DNA of 64,000 nucleotides from Paenibacillus albus (GTDB taxonomy: Bacteria > Bacillota > Bacilli > Paenibacillales > Paenibacillaceae), in assembly GCF_003952225.1 (NCBI RefSeq), contig NZ_CP034437.1, positions 3,282,501 through 3,346,500 of the forward strand, written 5' to 3'. The translations under genes were made by a program, and so were the position numbers. The notes under the pieces are model-generated. The model worked only from the letters and a program-made list of their open reading frames with translations, was not told the origin of the DNA and made no database searches. This document shows positions 8,162-17,084 of this stretch, piece after piece; positions within the stretch are counted from its first letter, which is position 1; every line of letters begins with the position of its first letter.

Positions 8162-8301
8162 TTTAGCACCGCAGGTGCCGTACTTAACGTGCCGATAGGC
8201 ACAAGCGACGCAGGCGGCGACACTAACGCCGGCGGGGTATGCCGCCGGCCTTAAGAAGCCAGCCGAAGGCGCAGGCTGACCAAGCTCTCGCACCAAAGGT
8301 A

Positions 8302-8332
8302 AAGCGTGTCCCGCAAGGGACGAAAGCGAGCA
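8302..8332 (+). repeat. GTCCC-hairpin repeat unit, copy 1
   Basis: A GTCCC stem, GCAA loop (a GNRA tetraloop) and GGGAC, flanked by AAGCGT on the left and AAGCGAG on the right. The flanks as well as the stem recur in copy 3 (8427-8455), so the repeated unit is about 28 bases. Confidence 0.7.
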
Positions 8333-8382
8333 CCTGCACGCACAAGCTCACCACGCGCCTCTGTCATGCATCACGTTACGAT

Positions 8383-8400
8383 GTGTCCCGCAAGGGACAA
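8383..8400 (+). repeat. GTCCC-hairpin repeat unit, copy 2
   Basis: TGTCCCGCAAGGGACA, a perfect 6-pair stem with a GCAA tetraloop. The flanks differ from copies 1 and 3. Confidence 0.7.
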
Positions 8401-8426
8401 CTGGCAGCTAAACAACGCCAACCGTT

Positions 8427-8455
8427 AAGCGTGTCCCGTTAGGGACGTAAGCGAG
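8427..8455 (+). repeat. GTCCC-hairpin repeat unit, copy 3
   Basis: Same stem as copy 1, but with loop GTTA in place of GCAA, and the same flanks (AAGCGT on the left; a TAAGCGAG right flank). The loop change with an intact stem suggests that pairing is what is kept. Confidence 0.7.
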
Positions 8456-8545
8456 GCCCAGCACCAAAGCCATCTCGCGAGTGCTTCTCTGTAGCACCAA
8501 CGTTAGACCTTTCCGGGTGTCCAGAGGGTCGGTAGACCCTTGGGG

Positions 8546-8565
8546 TCCCCCTAGAAGTAGGGGGA
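8546..8565 (+). other. Perfect 8-pair hairpin before fabG
   Basis: TCCCCCTA and TAGGGGGA pair around a GAAG loop, 40 bases before the fabG start. There is no T-tract after it, so it is not a typical terminator. It could protect the fabG-acpP part of a processed transcript or be part of the repeat insert. Confidence 0.6.
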
Positions 8566-8605
8566 TTTAGGGGGTACTTTACGAATGAGGAGTTGTCATC
8601 CCAAA

Positions 8606-9358
8606 ATGACTTTTGCAGATTTGTCTGGTAAAACAGCGCTAGTCACGGGAGCATCCCGTGGCATCGGCCGCTCGATCGCGATCGCTCTCGCCGAGGCAGG
8701 AGCAGACGTTGCCATCAACTATTCCGGCAGCGAAGCAGCAGCGGCGGAAACGGCGCAGCAGATCGAAGCTCTCGGCCGCCGCACGCTCGTGCTAAAGGCC
8801 AACGTCGGCAAATCCGATGAGTTCGAGAACATGGTCAAGCAGGTTGTCGAGACATTCGGCGCCATTGACATTCTCGTGAATAATGCGGGCATTACGCGTG
8901 ACAATCTAATCATGCGTATGAAGGAAGAAGAGTTTGACCAAGTCATTGAGACGAATCTCAAAGGCGTATTCAACGGCATCAAAGCGGTAACGCGCCAAAT
9001 GATGAAGCAGCGCTCGGGCCGCATCATTAATATCTCCTCCGTTGTCGGCGTTCTCGGCAATCCGGGGCAGGCTAACTACGTGGCAGCTAAGGCAGGCGTT
9101 ATCGGCCTGACGAAGGCATCTGCGCGTGAGCTGTCTTCCCGCGGGATCACGGTGAACTGCGTAGCGCCTGGTTTCATCCAGACGGATATGACCGACAAGC
9201 TGCCGCAGGAGACGCGTGAGAAGCTTGCTGCGGACATTCCGCTCGCAAGGCTTGGCAATCCTGAAGATATTGCAGCAGCAGTCCGCTTCCTGGCATCCGG
9301 CGCTGCTGCTTACATGACAGGCCAAACCATCCACGTAGACGGCGGCATGTACATGTAA
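8606..9358 (+). CDS. fabG: 3-oxoacyl-ACP reductase FabG
   Basis: NADPH-dependent reductase of the elongation cycle, 250 residues, short-chain dehydrogenase fold. It shows TGASRGIGR (residues 14-22) for cofactor binding, NNAG, and the Ser-Tyr-Lys triad in ISSVVG and NYVAAKAG. The start is uncertain: ATG 8606 gives the usual length but its GAGGAG lies 13 bases away; ATG 8585 in the same frame would add seven residues and follows a GGGGG run. It lies downstream of the structured insert and 82 bases before acpP. Confidence 0.95.
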   Translation: MTFADLSGKTALVTGASRGIGRSIAIALAEAGADVAINYSGSEAAAAETAQQIEALGRRTLVLKANVGKSDEFENMVKQVVETFGAIDILVNNAGITRDNLIMRMKEEEFDQVIETNLKGVFNGIKAVTRQMMKQRSGRIINISSVVGVLGNPGQANYVAAKAGVIGLTKASARELSSRGITVNCVAPGFIQTDMTDKLPQETREKLAADIPLARLGNPEDIAAAVRFLASGAAAYMTGQTIHVDGGMYM

Positions 9359-9440
9359 AATCGGCGTAAATAGCTTTAGAACGCGGAGTATGGCATTTTG
9401 CAATCAATTCTCGTATAATACCATGGAGGAGGTGAACCGG

Positions 9441-9677
9441 ATGTCCGATGTATATGATCGTGTAAAACGCATCGTTGTCGACCGCCTTGGCGTAGATGAA
9501 TCGGAAGTGTCTCTCGAGGCTTCGTTTAAAGAAGATCTTGGAGCAGACTCTCTTGATGTCGTAGAACTCGTCATGGAACTGGAAGATGAGTTCGATATGG
9601 AAATCTCTGATGAAGATGCAGAGAAAATTACGAGTGTAGGGGAAGTTGTTAATTACATATCTTCTCTAGCTAAGTAA
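9441..9677 (+). CDS. acpP: Acyl carrier protein AcpP
   Basis: A 78-residue acidic carrier that holds growing acyl chains on a 4'-phosphopantetheine arm attached to Ser37 in GADSLD. The start is fixed by GGAGGAGGTG ending about 7 bases before ATG 9441. It is followed by a hairpin at 9687-9712, which may lower expression of fabF relative to ACP; ACP is needed in large excess. Confidence 0.97.
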   Translation: MSDVYDRVKRIVVDRLGVDESEVSLEASFKEDLGADSLDVVELVMELEDEFDMEISDEDAEKITSVGEVVNYISSLAK

Positions 9678-9686
9678 AGAAATGAT

Positions 9687-9717
9687 AAGTCCCGCCCGTC
9701 AAAGCGGGACTTCTCTC
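9687..9717 (+). terminator. Hairpin after acpP, probable partial terminator
   Basis: AAGTCCCGC and GCGGGACTT form a 9-pair stem with an 8-base loop, followed by only a broken T-rich stretch (TTCTCT). It could act as an attenuator between acpP and fabF or as an mRNA end stabiliser. Confidence 0.6.
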
Positions 9718-9816
9718 CATATTTCGAGGCATGTACCATCATGAAAGCTGTAAGCGCATTAGCGTTTTTATAGATATCGTTAACCAATAGTGGTTTCCAA
9801 TCAGAGGTGAATCGTA

Positions 9817-11058
9817 ATGAAACAGAGAGTAGTCGTTACGGGCATGGGAGTTATGACTTCGCTCGGTTCCGATTTAAATACATTTTGGAGCAATTTGATG
9901 GAAGGCAAGTCAGGCGTTTCAGTTATTGATGCGTTTGACTTCTCTGAATATCCGACACGAATTGCAGCTGAAATCAAGAACTTCAATCCAGAAGATTACA
10001 ATATCGACAAGAAAGAAGCTCGCCGTATGGACCGCTTCGTTCAATTCGCTGTTGTAGCGAGTCAGCTGGCTGTGAAGAACGCTTCGCTTGATATCGGCAA
10101 CAATGTCGATGCTGAGCGCATCGGCGTTATGATCGGTTCGGGTATCGGCGGTCTCGGCACATGGGAAGACCAGCATAATATTTTGCTGGAGAAAGGTCCT
10201 AAGCGTGTCAGCCCGTTCTTCATCCCGATGATGATTGCGAACATGGCTTCCGGCCAAGTCTCGATGGCAACAGGTGCGAAAGGCCCGAACAGCACGGCGG
10301 TAACCGCTTGTGCGACAGGTACGCATTCCATCGGCGACTCGTTCAAAATGATTCAGCGCGGCGATGCAGACGTCATGATCTGCGGCGGTGCCGAAGCGAC
10401 AATTCGTCCGACAGGCATGGCAGGCTTCTGCTCCATGCGCGCGATGTCGACACGGAATGAAGAGCCTGAGAAGGCATCCCGTCCATTCGACAAAGACCGT
10501 GACGGTTTCGTTATGGGCGAAGGCTCTGGCGTGCTCATTCTCGAATCGCTTGAGCATGCTCAGCAGCGCGGCGCTCACATCTATGCCGAAATCATCGGCT
10601 ACGGAATGAGCGGCGATGCGCATCATATGACGGAGCCCGATCCAGATGGCGCAGCACGTTGTATGGTTAAAGCACTTCGTGACGGCGGCATTGAACCGAC
10701 TCAGATCGATTACATCAATGCACACGGCACTTCAACGCCGGTCGGTGATCTTTCGGAGACGACTGCGATCAAGAAAACGTTCGGCGACCATGCATACAAG
10801 CTGGCAGTCAGCTCGACGAAGTCGATGACGGGTCACTTGCTTGGCGCAGCCGGCGGTGTAGAGGCGGTTATTCTCGGCCTTACGCTTCAGAACGGCATTA
10901 TTGCACCAACGATCAATCTCGATAATCAAGATCCTGAATGCGATCTCGATTATGTCCCTAACACGCCGAGAGAAGCAGACGTGAAATACGCGTTGTCCAA
11001 TTCGTTCGGTTTTGGCGGTCATAACGCTACGATCGTGATGAAAAAATATGAAGCATGA
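9817..11058 (+). CDS. fabF: 3-oxoacyl-ACP synthase II FabF
   Basis: Main condensing enzyme of elongation, 413 residues. The thiolase-fold triad is complete: Cys165 (TACATGTHS), His303 ([11 protein letters not shown]) and His340 ([10 protein letters not shown]). The start follows AGAGGTG. The last 11 bases overlap rnc, which couples their translation. No FapR box or strong promoter was found in the 139 bases before the gene, so it probably depends on read-through from the fapR promoter. Confidence 0.96.
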   Translation: MKQRVVVTGMGVMTSLGSDLNTFWSNLMEGKSGVSVIDAFDFSEYPTRIAAEIKNFNPEDYNIDKKEARRMDRFVQFAVVASQLAVKNASLDIGNNVDAERIGVMIGSGIGGLGTWEDQHNILLEKGPKRVSPFFIPMMIANMASGQVSMATGAKGPNSTAVTACATGTHSIGDSFKMIQRGDADVMICGGAEATIRPTGMAGFCSMRAMSTRNEEPEKASRPFDKDRDGFVMGEGSGVLILESLEHAQQRGAHIYAEIIGYGMSGDAHHMTEPDPDGAARCMVKALRDGGIEPTQIDYINAHGTSTPVGDLSETTAIKKTFGDHAYKLAVSSTKSMTGHLLGAAGGVEAVILGLTLQNGIIAPTINLDNQDPECDLDYVPNTPREADVKYALSNSFGFGGHNATIVMKKYEA

Positions 11059-11740
11059 TAAGTTTGAAGAGCTGCAGCAGCGTCTGCAGCTTCGATTTCG
11101 TACGGTGCGCCTGCTGAAGCAGGCGTTCACCCATACTTCATATGTGAATGAGCATCGACAAAGCGCGATGGAGCATAACGAGAGGCTTGAATTTCTAGGG
11201 GATGCAATTCTGCAGCTCACGGTTTCGGAGTTTCTGTACAAGACATTCCCGGAGCGTCCAGAAGGCCAGTTAACCCGGATGAGAGCTTCAATCGTATGCG
11301 AGCCTTCGCTTGCCCGTTTCGCAGAAATGCTGGATTTGGGTTCACATGTTCTGCTTGGACGAGGTGAAGAGCAGCTTGGAGGAAGGCAGAGACCAGCCTT
11401 GCTCGCTGACTTGTTTGAAGCGTTCGTCGGTGGGATTTACCTGGATCAAGGATTGGAAACCGTTAGAGCTTTTCTTGCAACACATATGTTCCCGCATATC
11501 GACAGCGATGGCGGCTTACTCGTTAAGGACTTCAAATCGACGCTGCAGGAGAAAGCGCAGCATGCGAGCATGGGGCCGATCGAGTACCGGATTACGGAAG
11601 AACGTGGTCCGGCGCATGACCGTGAATTCGTAGTCGAAGTGTACATCGGGGATTCGTCTTACGGATCGGGAGCAGGCAGGACGAAGAAAGAGGCTGAGCA
11701 GCAGGCTGCAGCGGAAGCTTGGAGAAAGCTTGCTCAGTAA
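11048..11740 (+). CDS. rnc: Ribonuclease III
   Basis: Double-strand-specific endoribonuclease that processes rRNA precursors and structured mRNAs. The 230 residues carry the signature ERLEFLGDA (about 45-53), the second acidic cluster [16 protein letters not shown] and a C-terminal double-stranded RNA binding domain (about 158-228, ending [21 protein letters not shown]). The order acpP-rnc-smc-ftsY is the Bacillus order, here with fabF inserted. As a hairpin-cutting enzyme encoded on the same transcript as the hairpin-rich 8135-8605 segment, it is a plausible processor of that mRNA; this is inference. Confidence 0.96.
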   Translation: MKHDKFEELQQRLQLRFRTVRLLKQAFTHTSYVNEHRQSAMEHNERLEFLGDAILQLTVSEFLYKTFPERPEGQLTRMRASIVCEPSLARFAEMLDLGSHVLLGRGEEQLGGRQRPALLADLFEAFVGGIYLDQGLETVRAFLATHMFPHIDSDGGLLVKDFKSTLQEKAQHASMGPIEYRITEERGPAHDREFVVEVYIGDSSYGSGAGRTKKEAEQQAAAEAWRKLAQ

Positions 11741-11752
11741 TAAGGTTAAGCC

Positions 11753-11787
11753 AAAATTCTGGTGCCTCTTGGGTAACCGGATTTTTT
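11753..11787 (+). terminator. Intrinsic terminator after rnc
   Basis: TTCTGGT pairs with ACCGGA (one wobble), extended by A-T pairs into a run of six T. It would end the fap-fab-rnc transcript before smc. Confidence 0.6.
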
Positions 11788-11849
11788 GCATTTTGAGGCC
11801 TTTTCTGTAATTGGAAAAGGTTGCTCCTCATGTCCTTTTCCGGCAAGTA

Positions 11850-11858
11850 TGGTACAAT
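11850..11858 (+). promoter_or_regulatory. Extended -10 promoter for smc
   Basis: TGGTACAAT fits the extended -10 pattern (TGn plus TACAAT), with only a weak -35 at a 17-base spacing. It lies 23 bases before the smc start and after the rnc terminator. Confidence 0.5.
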
Positions 11859-11881
11859 AGTCGTTGAGGTGAAGGTAAGCG

Positions 11882-14800
11882 ATGTTCCTGAAAAGGATAG
11901 AATTAGCCGGGTTTAAGTCGTTTGCCGATAAGACGGAGCTGGAATTCGTCCGAGGCATTACGGCTGTTGTTGGCCCGAACGGCAGCGGTAAGAGCAATAT
12001 TAGCGATAGCATCCGCTGGGTTCTCGGTGAACAAAGCGCGAAGAGTCTTCGCGGCGGCAAGATGGAAGATATTATTTTTGCGGGCAGCGATGCGCGCAAA
12101 GCGGTGAATTTCGGCGAAGTATCTCTTACGCTGGATAACTCCGACAATGCATTGCCGCTTGATTTTAACGAAGTAACGGTTACCCGCCGTGTACATCGCA
12201 GCGGCGACAGCGAATATTTGATAAACAAGCAGTCATGCCGACTGAAAGATATAACGGAATTGTTCATGGATACGGGTATCGGTAAAGAGGCGTATTCCAT
12301 TATCGGACAAGGCCGGATTGAAGAGATTCTTAGTACACGTTCGGAGGATCGGCGCGGTATTTTTGAAGAAGCATCAGGCATTGTGAAGTACAAGTCGCGC
12401 AAACGCGAAGCGCAGAAGAAGCTCGATGAGACGGAGACGAATCTGCTGCGTATTCACGATTTGGTGACGGAGCTCGAAGATCAAGTCGAACCGCTGCGTG
12501 TGCAATCGGAGAAAGCGATCCAATATAAGCAGCTGCGAGATCAGCTGAAGCATGCAGAAATTTCGATGTACGTACATAACATAGAAACCGTACACAGATC
12601 TTGGAATGAATCGAACGCGAAGATGGCTAAGCTGCAGGAAGAACAGCTTGCGCTATCTACAGTTGTGAGTAAGCATGATGCGGTGCTCGAGAAGGACCGA
12701 CTGAAGCTGCGCGAGCTGGAGGAGACGCTGGACCGCCTTCACGAATCGATGCTGCAATATAGCGAAGAGTACGAGAAGTGCGAAGGCTATGGCGAGGTTC
12801 TAAAGGAGCGTAAACGCAACCTGGAGCAGAATCGAGCACAGCTCGAAGCGACGCTGGCTGCACAGAACGAGCGGATTCAGGCGCTGACGAAGGAAGAAGC
12901 GGAGTTTCGCGGTAAGGCGGCTGCGCTTGACAGCGACTTGAACGTGCTGCGTGCAAAGCTGGCGCAGGAGGAAGCGCAGCTGCTTGGTACTAGCGCGTCG
13001 GCATCCGGTGATGCGGAAGAATCGCTCAAGGGCGAGCTGCTTGACGTGCTAAGTACGATGGCGCAGCTTCGCAATGAAATCCGATATGCGCATCAGCAGG
13101 AAGAAGCGCTGCAGCGCCGGATGGAACGGCTTGGCGATGAGCATGCGAAGTGGCAGGAGCAGCACGATAAGCTGAAGGCTAGACGAGCTGAACTGTCTCA
13201 GAAGCTTGAGGCGACGCTCGCTGACATTAACAAATTCCGCAACAAGTACATTACCGAAGCGGAGCAGCTGCAGAACGGCCAGAAGCTGCTTGAAGAAGCA
13301 GGCGGCGCAATGCGCAAGTGGGAGCAGAAGCTAGAAGCGCTCACTTCTCGCCGGGATACGATGAAAGAGATGCAGGACGATCTTGACGGCTTTATGCAAG
13401 GTGTCCGTGAAATTTTGAGAGCTTCTCGCCGTACATCTGGCGGCGTCGAAGGTGTACACGGTGCGGTCGCGGAGCTTATCCGAGTACCTGAGAAGGTCGA
13501 GCTTGCGATTGAAACTGCACTCGGCGGCGCGCTTCAGCACGTTGTCATGAACGATGAGCGCTCAGCCCGTGCAGCGATTGCGTTTTTGAAGTCTCGTCAG
13601 CTCGGACGAGCTACGTTCCTGCCGCTCGATGTCATTCGCGGACGGAATATTCCGGAGCATGATCGCAGAACCATCGCAGGCATGGAAGGTTTCGTCGGCA
13701 TTGCCGCCGAGCTCGTATCCTGCGATGCGAAGTATGCGCAGGTTGCGGAGAGCTTGCTTGGCAATGTACTTATCTCCGAGACACTCGAGCATGCGAACCG
13801 GATTGCGGCAAAATGCCAGTATCGCTTCCGAGTCGTTACGCTCGAAGGAGACGTCGTTAATGCGGGCGGTTCGATGACAGGAGGCAGCATTCAGAAGAAG
13901 GGCGCTAACCTGCTCGGCCGTACAAGGCAGATCGAACAGCTCGATGAAGAGATTAAGTCGACAGGGGAGCAAATTACGAAGCTGCGAGATAAGATTGCCG
14001 ACCTTCGCAAGGAGCAGTCCATTCGCAATCAGAATGTTGATGATTTGCGCGCGCAAGGCGAGAAAGTACGGATCGAAGAGCAGCACGTACGTGCGGAGCT
14101 CCAGCAGCTCGATAATGAGCAGCGCCATCTGGATGATCAGGCACAGCTGTTCCAAGCGGACAGTGCCGGACATAAGACAGAGCAGCAGCAGCTAAGCCTG
14201 TCGGCGAAGGATGCGGAAGAGCGGCTTGAGGTGCTGACGAAGGAAGAAGCTCGGCTGCAGGAAGGGATTCGTATGGCTGAGGATCGCCGTAAGGCCGGCG
14301 AATCAGCTAAAGAGCAGCTGCAGGATCAGCTGACGGATCTGAAGATCGCCCTCGCGAAGACGGATCAGGAGAAGATGTCATTCGAGGACCAAGCAGCCCG
14401 TATCCGGTCGGATGTCGGCCGCGCGAAGCAGGAGCTGTCCGGCTTGCGTGAAATGCTGATGCGCCAAGAGGAAGAGACTTCGCAGCATGCAGCTGAGAGC
14501 ATAAAGCAGGTTGAACAGCTGAACACTTTGAAGCTGAAGAAGGATTCCTGCTCGGAGCAGACGGATCTCAGACGTGCCGAGCGTGCTGAGCTTACTCGTG
14601 AGCTGGAGCAGGGCGAGAGCGAGACGAAGGAGCAGCGTACGCAGCTGCGCAGCATCGAGGATCAGCTGCGCCAGATTGAAATTGCGGTGAATCGTCTCGA
14701 TGTCGAGCTTGATAATTTGCTTCGCAAGCTAAGCGAGGAATACGAGCTTAGCTACGAGCTGGCAAAGGAGCGTTATCCGGTTCCGGAGGATGTACTTGCT

Positions 14801-15457
14801 GCTCAGAACGAGGTGCGTGACCTGAAGCGTCGTATCTCGATCCTTGGTGAAGTAAACCTTGGCGCCATTGACGAGTACGAACGCGTGAAGGAGCGGTACA
14901 CGTTCCTGAACGATCAGAAGAATGACTTGATTGAAGCAAAGACGACGCTGTATCAAGTTATACGCGAGATGGACGAAGAGATGAGCAAACGATTCCGTAC
15001 GACATTTGAAGCGATTCGCGGCCACTTTGTTGTCGTCTTCGCAAAGCTGTTCGGCGGCGGACGTGCTGATCTGATCATGGTCGATCCAGATCGAGTACTC
15101 GATAGCGGTATTGATATCGTAGCTCAGCCTCCAGGCAAGAAGCTGCAGAATCTGCAGCTCCTCTCCGGCGGCGAACGCGCACTGACCGCTATCGCGCTGT
15201 TGTTTGCGATTTTGCAAGTTAAACCTGTGCCGTTCTGTGTGCTTGATGAGGTTGAAGCCGCGTTAGACGAAGCGAACGTTGCGCGATTCGCACAATATTT
15301 GCGTGAATTCTCGGAACTTACGCAGTTTATCGTCGTAACACACCGTAAAGGAACGATGGAAGAAGCCGATGTACTCTATGGCGTAACGATGGAGGAAGGC
15401 GGCGTTTCCAAGCTTGTTTCGGTCCGGTTGGAGGACGAAGAAGCGGTATCTGCTTAA
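11882..15457 (+). CDS. smc: Chromosome partition protein Smc
   Basis: A 1191-residue condensin ATPase that compacts and segregates the chromosome with ScpA and ScpB. It has an N-terminal Walker A (GPNGSGKSN, about residue 32), two long coiled coils rich in Glu, Gln and Lys, a hinge domain at about residues 519-670 with the glycine-rich GGSMTGGS near its end, and a C-terminal head with signature LSGGER (about 1093) and Walker B VLDEVEAALDEAN (about 1120). It is full length with no frameshift. The start follows GAGGTGAAGG. Confidence 0.98.
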   Translation: MFLKRIELAGFKSFADKTELEFVRGITAVVGPNGSGKSNISDSIRWVLGEQSAKSLRGGKMEDIIFAGSDARKAVNFGEVSLTLDNSDNALPLDFNEVTVTRRVHRSGDSEYLINKQSCRLKDITELFMDTGIGKEAYSIIGQGRIEEILSTRSEDRRGIFEEASGIVKYKSRKREAQKKLDETETNLLRIHDLVTELEDQVEPLRVQSEKAIQYKQLRDQLKHAEISMYVHNIETVHRSWNESNAKMAKLQEEQLALSTVVSKHDAVLEKDRLKLRELEETLDRLHESMLQYSEEYEKCEGYGEVLKERKRNLEQNRAQLEATLAAQNERIQALTKEEAEFRGKAAALDSDLNVLRAKLAQEEAQLLGTSASASGDAEESLKGELLDVLSTMAQLRNEIRYAHQQEEALQRRMERLGDEHAKWQEQHDKLKARRAELSQKLEATLADINKFRNKYITEAEQLQNGQKLLEEAGGAMRKWEQKLEALTSRRDTMKEMQDDLDGFMQGVREILRASRRTSGGVEGVHGAVAELIRVPEKVELAIETALGGALQHVVMNDERSARAAIAFLKSRQLGRATFLPLDVIRGRNIPEHDRRTIAGMEGFVGIAAELVSCDAKYAQVAESLLGNVLISETLEHANRIAAKCQYRFRVVTLEGDVVNAGGSMTGGSIQKKGANLLGRTRQIEQLDEEIKSTGEQITKLRDKIADLRKEQSIRNQNVDDLRAQGEKVRIEEQHVRAELQQLDNEQRHLDDQAQLFQADSAGHKTEQQQLSLSAKDAEERLEVLTKEEARLQEGIRMAEDRRKAGESAKEQLQDQLTDLKIALAKTDQEKMSFEDQAARIRSDVGRAKQELSGLREMLMRQEEETSQHAAESIKQVEQLNTLKLKKDSCSEQTDLRRAERAELTRELEQGESETKEQRTQLRSIEDQLRQIEIAVNRLDVELDNLLRKLSEEYELSYELAKERYPVPEDVLAAQNEVRDLKRRISILGEVNLGAIDEYERVKERYTFLNDQKNDLIEAKTTLYQVIREMDEEMSKRFRTTFEAIRGHFVVVFAKLFGGGRADLIMVDPDRVLDSGIDIVAQPPGKKLQNLQLLSGGERALTAIALLFAILQVKPVPFCVLDEVEAALDEANVARFAQYLREFSELTQFIVVTHRKGTMEEADVLYGVTMEEGGVSKLVSVRLEDEEAVSA

Positions 15458-15566
15458 TTGCTGCAGCTTGCAGGAATGAACGTCTGTATTGTAGAGCCGG
15501 AGCTTTGGCAGCAGCTTGTTTGCGCCGAGGCCCGGCTTTTGCAAATGAAGGGATGGAGGAAATGGG

Positions 15567-16568
15567 ATGAGTTTTTTTAAACGCCTGAAGGAAAGCATTG
15601 CACAGAAGACCGAGGCAGTCACGTCGAAGTTCAAGGAAGGACTAACGAAGACGCGGACAGCGTTCGTAGGCAAGATCGAGGATTTGATCACACGCCGTAA
15701 GAAGATTGACGAGATGTTCTATGAAGAGCTGGAAGAAATTCTGATCGGCGCGGATGTCGGCGTAAACACGGTAATGGAACTTATTGATGATTTACGCGCA
15801 GAAGTGAAGAAACGTAAAATCGAGAATGCAGCCGAGCTGCAGCCGATTCTGTCGGAGAAGCTTGTAGACCTCCTGAAAGGCAATGCATCCACGTCGCTGC
15901 GCATGGCAGATCAAGGAATGACCGTTATCTTGTTCGTGGGCGTTAACGGCGTCGGTAAGACAACGACAATCGGCAAGCTCGCGCACAAGTTCAAGAGTGA
16001 AGGCAAGAGCGTTCTGCTTGCGGCAGGGGATACATTCCGTGCAGGCGCGATTGAACAGCTGGAAGTATGGGGCAAGCGTGTCGGCGTTGACGTGATCAAA
16101 CAAGAATCGGGAGCAGACCCAGCGGCGGTTATGTACGATGCGGTTCATGCAGCGAAGCAGCGCGGCGTTGATGTGCTGCTGTGCGATACGGCCGGCCGTT
16201 TGCAGAATAAGCACAACCTGATGGAAGAGCTGAACAAGATCTTCCGCGTCATCCAGCGTGAAGTGCCAAGTGCGCCACATGAAGTATTGCTCGTTCTGGA
16301 TGCAGCAACAGGCCAGAATGCGCTAAGCCAAGCGAAGCTGTTCGGCGAGAAGAGCGGCGTAACAGGTCTCGTATTGACGAAGCTTGATGGGACGGCAAAA
16401 GGCGGTATCGTCATTGCAATCCGCAACGAGCTGGATTTACCGGTGAAGCTGGTCGGTCTTGGCGAGAAAATGGACGATCTTCAGGAATTTGATTCCGAGC
16501 AATTCGTTCACGCGCTGTTCGGCGGACTGCTGCAGAACGTAGAAGATGAGTCCGAAACAGCAGAATAA
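15567..16568 (+). CDS. ftsY: Signal recognition particle receptor FtsY
   Basis: Membrane-associated GTPase that docks the SRP-ribosome complex at the SecYEG translocon. The 333 residues lack the long acidic A domain of E. coli FtsY, as is normal in Firmicutes, and begin with a basic amphipathic stretch (SFFKRLKESIAQKTEAV). An N domain is followed by the G domain with GVNGVGKTTTIGKLA (about residue 124), DTAGR and TKLDGTAKGG. The gap after smc is 109 bases. Its partner Ffh is two genes downstream. Confidence 0.97.
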   Translation: MSFFKRLKESIAQKTEAVTSKFKEGLTKTRTAFVGKIEDLITRRKKIDEMFYEELEEILIGADVGVNTVMELIDDLRAEVKKRKIENAAELQPILSEKLVDLLKGNASTSLRMADQGMTVILFVGVNGVGKTTTIGKLAHKFKSEGKSVLLAAGDTFRAGAIEQLEVWGKRVGVDVIKQESGADPAAVMYDAVHAAKQRGVDVLLCDTAGRLQNKHNLMEELNKIFRVIQREVPSAPHEVLLVLDAATGQNALSQAKLFGEKSGVTGLVLTKLDGTAKGGIVIAIRNELDLPVKLVGLGEKMDDLQEFDSEQFVHALFGGLLQNVEDESETAE

Positions 16569-16601
16569 TAAGGGTCTCTCGAGGGCGTCAACCTTTTTTA
16601 C

Positions 16602-16631
16602 TTGACAGTCCATATTCAGATGCGCTATGAT
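16602..16631 (+). promoter_or_regulatory. Sigma-A promoter for ylxM-ffh
   Basis: TTGACA (16602-16607), an 18-base spacer and TATGAT (16626-16631), 56 bases before the ylxM start. A weak 6-pair stem followed by six T lies just before it (about 16570-16600) and may end the ftsY transcript. Confidence 0.7.
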
Positions 16632-16686
16632 AGGCGTCGTGGAATTAGTGTAAAGGTAATTGCCTTGACGCAAAGGAGTGGGAAGC

Positions 16687-17061
16687 ATGATGATCCATGA
16701 ATCTGACGCCCTGGCGAAGACGAACCGAATTAATATGCTGTTTGACTTCTATGAGAAGCTGCTGACTGAGAAGCAGCAAACTTTTCTTAAATATTATTTC
16801 CATGATGATTATTCGCTCGGCGAAATTGCTGCTGAGTTCGATATTACAAGGCAAGCCGTGTACGAGCATGTGAAGCGTGCCGGATCCGTGCTGGAGAGCT
16901 ACGAGAGCAAGCTTGGCTTGCTTCGCAAGCATACTGCGTCGGAGAACTGGCTGAATAAGCTGGAGTCGCTCGCAGAACTGGCAGGATCCAATGAAGATCT
17001 TCGTACGAAGCTTCAAGACATCGCCAAGGGATTGCGCGATGAGATACATGGCGGTACATAG
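16687..17061 (+). CDS. ylxM: YlxM family helix-turn-helix protein, SRP-associated
   Basis: A 124-residue protein with a sigma-70 region 4-like helix-turn-helix (YHFDD-type block at LKYYFHDDYSLGEIAAEF followed by DITRQAVYEHVKRA). YlxM is always encoded next to ffh; in Streptococcus it binds the SRP RNA and Ffh and alters the SRP GTPase cycle. The ATG at 16687 is chosen because AAAGGAG lies 9 bases upstream. It ends 23 bases before ffh. Confidence 0.92.
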   Translation: MMIHESDALAKTNRINMLFDFYEKLLTEKQQTFLKYYFHDDYSLGEIAAEFDITRQAVYEHVKRAGSVLESYESKLGLLRKHTASENWLNKLESLAELAGSNEDLRTKLQDIAKGLRDEIHGGT

Positions 17062-17084
17062 TAACAATTAAGGAGGTGACGATC

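Larger units (their letters stand above)
8135..8605 (+). other. Structured intercistronic insert between fabD and fabG
   Basis: 471 bases with no credible gene; the 67-codon frame at 8239-8442 has no ribosome binding site and runs through the hairpins. Contents in order: a four-tract G-rich repeat (8140-8161); hairpins at 8166-8178, 8189-8202, 8228-8249 (8 pairs) and 8257-8277 (imperfect); three copies of a GTCCC/GGGAC hairpin (8308-8321, 8384-8399, 8433-8446); a GGGTC/GACCC hairpin at about 8521-8543; and a perfect 8-pair stem with a 4-base loop at 8546-8565. Every other junction in this cluster is short, so this looks like a repeat-derived insertion in the operon. None of the stems is followed by a T-tract, so read-through into fabG is expected. 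Confidence 0.7.

Noticed and set aside
8239..8442. 67-codon open frame in the fabD-fabG insert
   Set aside because: Runs through the hairpins, lacks a ribosome binding site, and has repeat-derived composition.
8302..8455. Possible CRISPR-like array from the GTCCC repeats
   Set aside because: Only three copies with unequal spacing (about 75 and 48 bases), short palindromic units and no cas genes.
9919..10725. 268-codon minus-strand frame inside fabF
   Set aside because: Cys/His/Arg-rich shadow of a strongly conserved gene; no start site signals.
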